A DNA stretch of 5,561 nt from Pyrodictiaceae archaeon (GCA_027046525.1 JALTYD010000038.1:1-5561), one strand, 5' to 3'; positions 1 through 5,534 are shown, numbered from the stretch's first letter. A program made the numbers and translations. Notes: generated from the letters alone by a model not told the origin.

Positions 1-873
1 TCTTACAGTAAATACTATTTCATACTCTTGTCCACCATAGAGAGCAAGTTCTTCTACTCGTACACCCTTATCTCTACTATACTCATATACAGTACTTCTA
101 ACTGGTAGATTATCTAATACTATAGCTCCACCAGCTGCTCTACCTACTAAGTAGAGTGAGAAAGCTAATCCATCACTTATATCTACTGAACTAGTTATAC
201 AATTAGAGCCTACTCTCTCAGCTAGTTCTATGAATTTCGTTCTAGGATAGGGTCTCGAAAACTCGTCAAAAACTTCTCGATACTGTTTAATATCATCTAC
301 CCATGATGATGTACTATATGAATGCATTACTATTCCTCCATAACCTATTCTCCCCGTTGTAGTATAGATGTAATCACCGACTAGAGGAGCTCTCCCTATA
401 GGTTTCTCGCTGTACCCTATAGCTGCTACATCTATCCATCCACATTCTCTTCTTCTTCCACTACAAGAATTTGTATCTCCTCCTCCGAGCCATCCACCAC
501 ATACTACTGCTGCTTCACTAGCCCCCCTCATGATGCTATCTACAACTTCGTAGTCTTCTTCTGGACTAAGTCCTATTGAGACAACAAAGAGTAGTGGTCT
601 AGCTGCTTTCGCTATAAGATCACTAGCTACTCCTATAACTTGTTGCCACCCTATATCTCTCCATTGTATCCACGGTAGCTTTATAGATTCAAAAGAAGCA
701 CCATCAATTTTGAGTAAGATATACTCCTTGCCTCTACCTATCTCTGCGCAGGTAGCATCATCACCTGGCTCGATAATATTACATCTCCACTTCTCTCTAA
801 GTATATCAATTATTCTCTCAACTACACTTAGTTCTCCTAGTTCTCCTAGAGTTTCTTCCACTCTACCACCCAT
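1..873 (-). CDS. thiL: Thiamine-monophosphate kinase (ThiL), C-terminus cut by window edge
   Basis: ThiL phosphorylates thiamine monophosphate with ATP to give thiamine diphosphate, the last step of cofactor synthesis, in the cytoplasm. The 291 codons visible carry the family signatures in order: an N-terminal helix (LGELGELSVVERI, about residues 9-21), GDDA at 37-40, an Asp at 57, SD at 84-85, GGDT at 131-134, DISDGL at 231-236 and GQEYE at 281-285 (usually GEDYE). These are the metal/ATP-binding motifs of the PurM/ThiL fold. The frame is open to base 1, so roughly the last 40 residues of a typical ThiL are missing. The His-Phe usually found after the first Asp region is Ser-Phe here, and there is an extra Cys/Arg-rich stretch at 137-144. 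The gene is last in a three-gene minus-strand unit and overlaps the phosphatase gene upstream. ATG at 873 is used; GTG at 861, four bases after a GGTGG, is a good alternative. Family assignment is strong. Confidence 0.93.
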   Translation of the reverse strand, partial: MGGRVEETLGELGELSVVERIIDILREKWRCNIIEPGDDATCAEIGRGKEYILLKIDGASFESIKLPWIQWRDIGWQQVIGVASDLIAKAARPLLFVVSIGLSPEEDYEVVDSIMRGASEAAVVCGGWLGGGDTNSCSGRRRECGWIDVAAIGYSEKPIGRAPLVGDYIYTTTGRIGYGGIVMHSYSTSSWVDDIKQYREVFDEFSRPYPRTKFIELAERVGSNCITSSVDISDGLAFSLYLVGRAAGGAIVLDNLPVRSTVYEYSRDKGVRVEELALYGGQEYEIVFTVR

Positions 874-1733
874 TTAGAAGACAAATTGCTAAAACCAGAT
901 TCTGATAGAGCTCTTGACACTATATCAGCTACTTTCTTACTGGATGCTACTACTACGCTACCAACTTTCTCAACTGATAGTAGACTCGCATTATTCTTCT
1001 CGACTAATACCCATGCACCAGCTTCTAGAGCTATTCCTATCCCAGCAGCTATATCAACTACTCTAAGTCTACCCCTAATATCTAGGAAGACTTCTGCTCT
1101 CCCAAACCCCGCCCATACAGCTTCTAGTGCTGCACTACCAAGTGCACGTACACTCCTCTTACCTGTTACTAGCTCTAAATATCTATGAACAACTCTTGCT
1201 TGGTCGAGATTCTCCACGTAAGCCATTACAATCTTCGTAGGACCAGCTTCTCTAGCATAAAGTCTCCTACCACCCTCATATGCACCTAGACCTCTAGCAA
1301 AGCTAGAGATAGGCCAAGGAAAGACTGGAGCTACAGCACCTGCTACTATATCGAATAGAGATGCATGTCCTCCCCTTATGTAACCGAAAGCTATACTAAC
1401 ATTACTCCATGGTACTAAACTAGCATAATTCCTACTACCATCAAGTGGATCAACAACAGCTACGAAGGGATCATCACCTATCTTAATAAGACCTCTCTCC
1501 TCGCCAACGAAGAGACCACGAAAACCCTCCCTCTTTAATAACTCGAGTATAACACCCTCGCTCTCATAGTCTATCTTCATACCTTCATCACCACTATGAA
1601 AACCAACTACTTCTGTAAACTCGCTAATACCATACCTATCTCGTATATAAGCTGCTGCTTCACCAGCAACTCTAACAGCAAGCTTTCTAAGATCTTCGAG
1701 AATACTCTTATCTACATCAATACTCTCTACCAA
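846..1733 (-). CDS. suhB: Inositol-1-monophosphatase family sugar phosphatase (IMPase/FBPase-like)
   Basis: This is a Mg-dependent, Li-sensitive-superfamily phosphatase. Archaeal members hydrolyse inositol-1-phosphate and often fructose-1,6-bisphosphate. With the TTG start at 1733 the protein has 295 residues. Visible motifs are Glu-Glu at 78-79, the hallmark DPLDGS at 95-100 with metal ligands Asp95 and Asp98, GSAAL at 199-203, and VDIAAG at 226-231 carrying the third metal Asp227. The Trp that commonly precedes this Asp is Val here. The open frame extends upstream to a TTG at 1787 (313 aa). That start has no clear ribosome binding site and adds 18 residues that are not family-like, whereas TTG 1733 has AGGTG eight bases before it and starts right at the usual first helix. 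The gene follows the DUF2797-like gene closely and overlaps thiL by 16-28 bases, which suggests translational coupling. A role in inositol supply for archaeal lipids or for the compatible solute di-myo-inositol phosphate is inference; the substrate cannot be read from sequence alone. Confidence 0.92.
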   Translation of the reverse strand: MVESIDVDKSILEDLRKLAVRVAGEAAAYIRDRYGISEFTEVVGFHSGDEGMKIDYESEGVILELLKREGFRGLFVGEERGLIKIGDDPFVAVVDPLDGSRNYASLVPWSNVSIAFGYIRGGHASLFDIVAGAVAPVFPWPISSFARGLGAYEGGRRLYAREAGPTKIVMAYVENLDQARVVHRYLELVTGKRSVRALGSAALEAVWAGFGRAEVFLDIRGRLRVVDIAAGIGIALEAGAWVLVEKNNASLLSVEKVGSVVVASSKKVADIVSRALSESGFSNLSSKWVVEWKKL

Positions 1734-1741
1734 CTCCTCTC

Positions 1742-1746
1742 CACCT
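1742..1746 (-). promoter_or_regulatory. Shine-Dalgarno sequence that decides the phosphatase start
   Basis: AGGTG matches the archaeal anti-Shine-Dalgarno complement (GGAGGTGATC) and lies eight bases upstream of the TTG at 1733. The TTG at 1787 has no comparable element. This is the main reason for preferring the shorter phosphatase. Confidence 0.6.
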
Positions 1747-1779
1747 ACTAGATGACCATGTACATAGATTATACTGAAT

Positions 1780-2739
1780 TTATTCAAAAATAACCCTAAC
1801 AGGGTAGTGGAGCAGAGAATTCTTGTTAATAAGTAGTAACTCTCTAGTTTCTCTATCTCTGAATACTATAGAACCACCCCAGTAATCCTCGACAGCTAAT
1901 CTTCTCCCCAACAACTGGTTAATATTTATCTCTCTAGTATTCTTAAACGAACTTATACTACGTGGTAAAACAGTATAGGATCTAAAAGAACCACTAAGTC
2001 CTAACATACTAATAAATCTAGCAATTCTCTTCCCAAAGAAAGAAGCACTACTATCCTTCTGCTCGAGTATTCTAATAGCTAGTCTAGTTCTCTTTTCTAG
2101 TCTTGCTCCAGGCCCCTCAGTAGCAAGTTTATGTCTACCTAGTTCTTTTTCTCTAACTCTACTACTAATAAGATCACCAACAAATACTTGTGCAGTAGCA
2201 ATATGAGGTTGTTCACTAATACGCCACAAAAATCTACTACTCTTAGTGAGTCCAATCTTAACTCTACTCCCACCATAGTCTAGTAGATAGACAGTAAACT
2301 TCTCTTCGACAAAATACCTAGAAGCTTTTCTACAAGCATCATCTATGCCTTGAGCACACATTTCATAAAGCGCTCTTGGTGTATTTATGTGTATACTACA
2401 ATATCCTCTCAAGCTACGTGTAAGCTTACTACAATACTCTATGTTCTCTCCATAGTCTATATCTTCGTGATACCTACAGACACGATAATTAGGTTTAGCA
2501 GCTTTAAGTACAAAATTACTAGCCCATACAATTCTAGCATATTTGCTCCCTAGATTCTGGACTAAAAATCCTATCTTCGAAACTCTATACACAGTATGTT
2601 TAACATCTACTACACTAGTCTTACTATGATCTACTTGGAACCACTTATCTAGCCCAGTAGAACTCTCCTCGACAACCTCCTCTGAGACTTTACTATACTC
2701 AAAGATAACAGCTCTGAATATAGCCCAGCTAGAGTCCAT
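1780..2739 (-). CDS. Putative zinc-cysteine protein with DUF2797/GIY-YIG-like core
   Basis: Function is unknown. With ATG at 2739 the protein has 319 residues. The middle holds a Cys/His cluster that looks metal-binding: Cys88, His91, Cys103, Cys114, His117, then Cys128 and Cys136. It is followed by VYLLDYGGSRVKIGLT at 150-165, an Arg at 173 and a Gln-Pro at 177-178. This order (Cys cluster, then VYL-x-KIG-x-T, then R...Q) resembles DUF2797 proteins and, more loosely, the GIY-YIG nuclease core, with a Glu (RVREKE) downstream where a metal-binding Glu would be expected. The C-terminal third is basic and unrecognised. The frame can be extended to GTG 2817, but that would translate through the likely promoter element at 2787-2794, so the ATG is preferred. 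The gene heads the minus-strand unit and is divergent from cdvA. DNA or RNA binding or cleavage is possible but inferred only. The CDS is secure; the family call is moderate. Confidence 0.82.
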   Translation of the reverse strand: MDSSWAIFRAVIFEYSKVSEEVVEESSTGLDKWFQVDHSKTSVVDVKHTVYRVSKIGFLVQNLGSKYARIVWASNFVLKAAKPNYRVCRYHEDIDYGENIEYCSKLTRSLRGYCSIHINTPRALYEMCAQGIDDACRKASRYFVEEKFTVYLLDYGGSRVKIGLTKSSRFLWRISEQPHIATAQVFVGDLISSRVREKELGRHKLATEGPGARLEKRTRLAIRILEQKDSSASFFGKRIARFISMLGLSGSFRSYTVLPRSISSFKNTREININQLLGRRLAVEDYWGGSIVFRDRETRELLLINKNSLLHYPVRVIFE

Positions 2740-2785
2740 AATACTAGCCTTTATACTAGACCCCAAGAATGATTGAGTCCCTCTC

Positions 2786-2794
2786 CTTAAATAG
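2786..2794 (+). promoter_or_regulatory. Candidate TATA box for cdvA
   Basis: CTTAAATAG resembles the archaeal TATA consensus (TTTAWATA). Start of transcription would be expected about 25 bases downstream, near 2812-2818. That would leave a short leader of roughly 25 bases containing the strong GGTGA ribosome binding site and the ATG at 2840. The upstream bases are pyrimidine-rich, so a good BRE is not visible. Placement supports it; it is untested. Confidence 0.5.
2787..2794 (-). promoter_or_regulatory. Same AT-rich element read as TATA box for the minus-strand unit
   Basis: On the minus strand the element reads CTATTTAA. Transcription would begin near 2760, about 20 bases before the preferred ATG at 2739 of the DUF2797-like gene. 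No other TATA-like element is seen in the 100-bp divergent gap, so the two directions may share this one site. Confidence 0.4.
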
Positions 2795-2825
2795 AGTATT
2801 CCTACAAGGAATAACACTCATAGGG

Positions 2826-2830
2826 GGTGA
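2826..2830 (+). promoter_or_regulatory. cdvA ribosome binding site
   Basis: GGTGA at the end of a run of five G residues is a near-perfect archaeal Shine-Dalgarno sequence, nine bases before the cdvA ATG. Its last two bases are also the first two of the palindrome at 2829-2838. Confidence 0.75.
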
Positions 2831-2838
2831 GCCGGCTC
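2829..2838. repeat. Perfect 10-bp GC-rich palindrome in the cdvA leader
   Basis: GAGCCGGCTC equals its own reverse complement and stands out as an eight-of-ten G/C island in an AT-rich region. It lies between the ribosome binding site and ATG of cdvA, about 12-25 bases after the predicted transcription start. It could be an operator half-site pair, a self-annealing RNA element, or chance. Confidence 0.5.
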
Positions 2839-2839
2839 T

Positions 2840-3568
2840 ATGGCTAAAGAACCAATATCAGTTGAATCCATAGAGAGATTCGTAGGCGAAACAGCCTACG
2901 ACCCCTATGGTAGAATTAGAGGGACAATAGTAAGCGTAGAGAGCGATGTAGATGGAATAGTAAAAACCATAACTCTCGAAACAGAATCCAAAGAAGTACA
3001 CTTCTACCCCTCAGAGGCAGTATATATAAACAACGACCGTGTAGTTGTATGGCCTGAGTGGAAAGTACTAGCACAGAAAGTAATAACAAACTACCAGAGG
3101 GCAATAAAGAGGCTCAAAAGCCTAGAAGACATGTATAGTAGAAATGAAATACCGAGCAAGATATATCACGAACTACGTAGAAAACTAGACCATGGACTCT
3201 CAAAATTAAAAGAAGATACTTCACGTCTAAAGAAAATGATAGATCGTAGAGTCAATGAAATAGAAGATGCTAATCTAAGCCTAGAGAGAGCAATAGCTAA
3301 TCTAAAACTAGCATATCTAGCAGGAGAAATAGGCGAGAAAGCATACAAGACAGCAATAGAACACCTCAGAAGTGCTAAAGAGAGTAACACACAGGAGCTA
3401 GAAGATATAAAGAAAGTAAAGAATAGAATAGAAGCACTCGAATCAGGAGCACACACAGTACTCAGAGAAAGAGAAGAAAAAGCAGCTAAAGTCGAAGAAA
3501 AGAAACCAGAACAACCACAGATACCTACACAGATACAGCCAATACCAGTGAAACTCCTTGAGGGCTAG
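2840..3568 (+). CDS. cdvA: CdvA, crenarchaeal cell-division protein that recruits ESCRT-III
   Basis: CdvA coats the membrane at mid-cell and recruits CdvB to start ESCRT-based division in Crenarchaeota. The 242-residue protein matches the usual length of about 240. Residues about 8-75 form a PRC-barrel-like beta domain (FVGETAYDPYGRIRGTI at 14-30, then strands to the VVVWPEW at 68-74). Residues about 76-215 are a charged, heptad-like helical region predicted to be coiled coil. A low-complexity Lys/Glu/Pro/Gln linker follows, and the tail IPTQIQPIPVKLLEG (228-242) sits where the ESCRT-III-binding (E3B) peptide lies in Sulfolobus CdvA. The coiled coil carries a short internal repeat with a 60-residue offset (residues 95-109 and 155-169). 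ATG 2840 has a strong GGTGA nine bases upstream. The gene is divergent from the DUF2797-like gene and is followed after 247 bp by its partner cdvB. A separate promoter for each, as reported in Sulfolobus, is likely. Identification is confident from architecture plus context. Confidence 0.93.
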   Translation: MAKEPISVESIERFVGETAYDPYGRIRGTIVSVESDVDGIVKTITLETESKEVHFYPSEAVYINNDRVVVWPEWKVLAQKVITNYQRAIKRLKSLEDMYSRNEIPSKIYHELRRKLDHGLSKLKEDTSRLKKMIDRRVNEIEDANLSLERAIANLKLAYLAGEIGEKAYKTAIEHLRSAKESNTQELEDIKKVKNRIEALESGAHTVLREREEKAAKVEEKKPEQPQIPTQIQPIPVKLLEG

Positions 3569-3588
3569 AGAGTATACATACAAACGAG

Positions 3589-3622
3589 TATTTTTAACTA
3601 GATACAACTCTACTGTATTTTT
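3589..3622 (+). terminator. Likely T-rich terminator of cdvA
   Basis: Two oligo-T stretches (T5 at 3591-3595 and T5 at 3618-3622, the latter followed by CTCC) lie 20-55 bases past the cdvA stop. Archaeal intrinsic termination commonly occurs at such T-runs without a hairpin. Their presence suggests cdvA transcription can end before cdvB. Confidence 0.45.
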
Positions 3623-3710
3623 CTCCTAGCTAGTAGAGAGGTGGTTTTCTCACGTCTACTCTTCAACGCTTCATTCTACATGCTTCTCATAGAGTAATAA
3701 CCAAGTATTA

Positions 3711-3719
3711 CTATTTAAC
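3711..3719 (+). promoter_or_regulatory. Candidate TATA box for cdvB
   Basis: CTATTTAAC is the best TATA-like element between cdvA and cdvB. Transcription starting about 25 bases on, near 3740, would give a leader of about 75 bases, which is long for a crenarchaeon. The AT-rich stretch at 3793-3804 is too near the ATG to be the TATA box. Moderate to weak support. Confidence 0.35.
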
Positions 3720-3759
3720 ATCCACAACTAGATGTTTACAGTATTCTCAGCGTGTTAGC

Positions 3760-3773
3760 AGGGTAGAGACCCT
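3760..3773 (+). repeat. Small hairpin with two alternative stems in the predicted cdvB leader
   Basis: AGGGT (3760-3764) pairs with ACCCT (3769-3773) around a four-base loop. The overlapping GGTAG (3762-3766) can instead pair with CTACC (3772-3776). The two stems exclude each other. The hairpin lies 42 bases before the cdvB ATG, and its C-rich right flank (CCACCCCCC, about 3775-3783) could pair with the GGGTGGG ribosome binding site at 3806-3812. Confidence 0.35.
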
Positions 3774-3805
3774 ACCACCCCCCTCTAAGAAACAAAATAT
3801 TATAC

Positions 3806-3812
3806 GGGTGGG
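3806..3812 (+). promoter_or_regulatory. cdvB ribosome binding site
   Basis: GGGTGGG lies three bases before the ATG at 3816 and includes the GGTG core. The spacing is short, but no other in-frame start exists nearby, so the ATG stands. Confidence 0.5.
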
Positions 3813-3815
3813 AAA

Positions 3816-4658
3816 ATGTCAACAATAATCTCACGCTTACTCGGGACTCTAGGATTTAATCAGCCTAAGCCCTCTATACAACACAAAATAGATGCAGCTA
3901 TAATTAGGCTAGAAATGATAGAAGACAAAGTTGCAGAAATAAGATATCGCTTCGAGAAGAGAAGCAGAGAACTATTCGAGAAAGTAGTAACACTTCTAAG
4001 AACAGGAGAAAAAAGTAGAGCAGCAATCTATGCTGGAGAAGTCTCACAGATAAGAAATATCCTCAAAATGATAGTAACAACTGAGCACTTAATAGTAATG
4101 GCTAAAGAGAGACTAAAGACAGTAAAAGATGTAAGAGATCTAGGAATGACACTAATGGTGTTCGGAGCAGCACTCGAAGAAGTAAAAGACAAAGTCACAG
4201 CAATATATCCAAACTTAAACCTAACATTCGAAGAACTCACAAAGAATGTAAGAAGCCTAATAGTAGAAACTAGCGTAGAAGCAATAGGACAGCTAGATCC
4301 AGTAACAATAAGCAACAACGCACTAGAAGTACTCTACGAAGCTGCCAAGAGAGCAGAAGAGAAGATAAAGAGCTCATTCCCCGAACCACCAGTTGAGCCA
4401 CTAATAAGAGTAAAACCAAGGAGAGAACCAGTAGCACTAGCAATAGCAGGTACACCGAGAAAAACATATCAAGTCGGTAGTGTACAACAAACAGCTAGAA
4501 GTATAGAAGAAATAGAACAACTAGTACTAGACTATATAAAAGCACACAATGGCTACCTAGATCTAAGAGATTTTACAACAAGATACAATATACCTAAGAA
4601 CCAAGTACTACAAGCACTACACAGACTAGCAGAGAGAGGACTAATAAGAGTAGCATAA
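3816..4658 (+). CDS. cdvB: CdvB, archaeal ESCRT-III homologue with MIM2 and winged-helix tail
   Basis: CdvB polymerises on the membrane-bound CdvA scaffold and drives constriction and scission during cytokinesis. The 280-residue protein is slightly longer than Sulfolobus CdvB (about 260). Residues about 20-185 are the helical Snf7/ESCRT-III core, beginning with a long helix pair (about 20-65 and 66-104), then a helix around 105-130 and a further Glu-rich segment to about 185. A proline-rich linker follows with FPEPPVEPLIRVKP at 188-201, which fits the MIM2 type of motif that binds the MIT domain of CdvC/Vps4. Residues about 229-280 form the broken-winged-helix domain (EEIEQLVLDYIKAHNGYLDL onward, ending LAERGLIRV) that in Sulfolobus binds the CdvA tail. 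The gene follows cdvA on the same strand. Unlike the classic cluster, cdvC does not follow; a convergent reductase starts 19 bp away. The presence of both MIM2 and the winged helix separates it from the shorter CdvB1/B2/B3 paralogues. Confidence 0.93.
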   Translation: MSTIISRLLGTLGFNQPKPSIQHKIDAAIIRLEMIEDKVAEIRYRFEKRSRELFEKVVTLLRTGEKSRAAIYAGEVSQIRNILKMIVTTEHLIVMAKERLKTVKDVRDLGMTLMVFGAALEEVKDKVTAIYPNLNLTFEELTKNVRSLIVETSVEAIGQLDPVTISNNALEVLYEAAKRAEEKIKSSFPEPPVEPLIRVKPRREPVALAIAGTPRKTYQVGSVQQTARSIEEIEQLVLDYIKAHNGYLDLRDFTTRYNIPKNQVLQALHRLAERGLIRVA

Positions 4659-4677
4659 ATAGACTATAAAGTAAATC

Positions 4678-5523
4678 CTACTTTCTTACATAGCTGATCC
4701 ACCATCTTTTTGAACCAGAAAGTCTCTCAATATACTCTTCTTCTAGCCTCCACCCAAGAGCTCCAAAGATCTCATTCAAATGCTTCATAGTCTCAGTCTT
4801 AGGTATAGCTATGACACTAGGCCTAGATATCAAGTAGTTTAACGCCACCTGGATAGGAGTCTTACCTGTCTTGAGAGAAATCTCCCGTACCAAGCCACTA
4901 CGTAGTACTCTTCCACGTTCAAGCGGTGTATAAGCCTGAATAGCTACTTTATGTCTCAATGCAATAGGTAGTATCTCATACTCAGCCCACCTATTAAGCA
5001 CACTATAGTGAACCTGGTTGACAACTATTTCTGCACTTCCTGTCGCATGAATAGCTCTTACGAGTTCCTCTCCATTAAAATTACTGACACCAATATACCT
5101 CGCATAGCCTCTACGGTAAACTATCTTCTCGAAAATTCTAACTTGTGCTTCGATACTAAGACTAGAACTAGGCCAGTGGATTAAGAATAAATCAACATAC
5201 TCTACTCCTAGTCTCTTCAAAGAAGCACGAACAGCTTTTTCTACAGATTCCTCGCTAACAAAATTATGAGGCATTATCTTAGTAGTAATAAAGACATTAT
5301 CTCTACCTACTTCTCTAACAACTTTACCTACTAATTCCTCAGCTCTCCCACTATCGTACATCTCCGCAGTATCTACTAGGTTTATCTTTCCCGATTCAAA
5401 TGCATAACGGAGAACTTCATACATAGAGTTATAGTTTCTGATAGCCCAAGTACCTATCCCTATAGCAGATACAAGGTCACTACCTATTGTCTTCCAGTCG
5501 GAGTAATCTATGGGGAAATACAA
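4678..5523 (-). CDS. Aldo/keto reductase
   Basis: This is a soluble NAD(P)H-dependent reductase of the aldo/keto reductase TIM-barrel superfamily; the substrate is not evident. With the TTG start at 5523 it has 281 residues, normal for the family. The catalytic tetrad is complete: Asp51 and Tyr56 in DTAEMY, Lys82 in TTKIMP and His116 in LIHWP. Further signatures are IGVSNF at 144-149, QVHYS at 170-174 and the cofactor-phosphate motif IPKT at 240-243. The frame is open to an ATG at 5556, which would add 11 residues. The TTG is preferred because AGGTG lies six bases before it and the protein then begins just before the usual first strand (SAIGIGTW). The ATG cannot be judged fully because the window ends five bases upstream of it. 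The gene is convergent with cdvB with 19 bp between stops, so 3' ends of the two transcripts probably overlap. A link to cell division is not implied. Confidence 0.92.
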   Translation of the reverse strand: MYFPIDYSDWKTIGSDLVSAIGIGTWAIRNYNSMYEVLRYAFESGKINLVDTAEMYDSGRAEELVGKVVREVGRDNVFITTKIMPHNFVSEESVEKAVRASLKRLGVEYVDLFLIHWPSSSLSIEAQVRIFEKIVYRRGYARYIGVSNFNGEELVRAIHATGSAEIVVNQVHYSVLNRWAEYEILPIALRHKVAIQAYTPLERGRVLRSGLVREISLKTGKTPIQVALNYLISRPSVIAIPKTETMKHLNEIFGALGWRLEEEYIERLSGSKRWWISYVRK

Positions 5524-5529
5524 TACTAG

Positions 5530-5534
5530 CACCT
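5530..5534 (-). promoter_or_regulatory. Shine-Dalgarno sequence that decides the reductase start
   Basis: AGGTG sits six bases upstream of TTG 5523 on the minus strand. It falls inside the longer reading from ATG 5556, which makes that longer start less likely. Confidence 0.5.

Larger units (their letters stand above)
3569..3815 (+). other. 247-bp cdvA-cdvB intergenic region
   Basis: No credible gene is present: ATGs at 3680 and 3732 open only five and eight codons. The region holds, in order, the T-rich stretches after cdvA, an imperfect inverted repeat (AGTAGA 3632-3637 with TCTACT 3655-3660, inner GAG/CTC), a TATA-like element near 3712-3718, a small hairpin at 3760-3773, and the cdvB ribosome binding site. 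I see no tRNA and no convincing C/D box pair. Its length suggests independent control of cdvB. Confidence 0.6.

Noticed and set aside
886..1188. 100-codon open frame on the plus strand inside the phosphatase gene.
   Set aside because: It is antisense to motif-bearing phosphatase sequence; low-complexity Ser/Thr/Ala composition and no family resemblance.
2350..2553. 67-codon open frame on the plus strand inside the DUF2797-like gene.
   Set aside because: It is antisense to the Cys/His cluster of the real gene and shows no recognisable motif or start signal.
2740..2817. A GTG start at 2817 that would give the DUF2797-like protein a hydrophobic N-terminus (MLFLVGILYLRR) resembling a membrane anchor.
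   Set aside because: This stretch lies across the predicted TATA element and divergent promoter; ATG 2739 fits the promoter spacing better. The hydrophobic look is probably translated non-coding DNA.
2916..3104. Leucine-rich open frame on the minus strand inside cdvA, resembling a small membrane protein.
   Set aside because: It is antisense to the conserved beta domain of CdvA. Leu/Ser richness follows from reading A/G-rich codons backward, and there is no start signal.
3569..3815. Possible C/D box RNA, tRNA or tiny gene between cdvA and cdvB.
   Set aside because: No paired box C (RUGAUGA) and box D (CUGA), no cloverleaf pattern, and the ATGs present open at most eight codons.
4270..4467. 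Leucine-rich open frame on the minus strand inside cdvB.
   Set aside because: It is a shadow of the purine-rich cdvB coding sequence with no ribosome binding site; composition explains the hydrophobicity.
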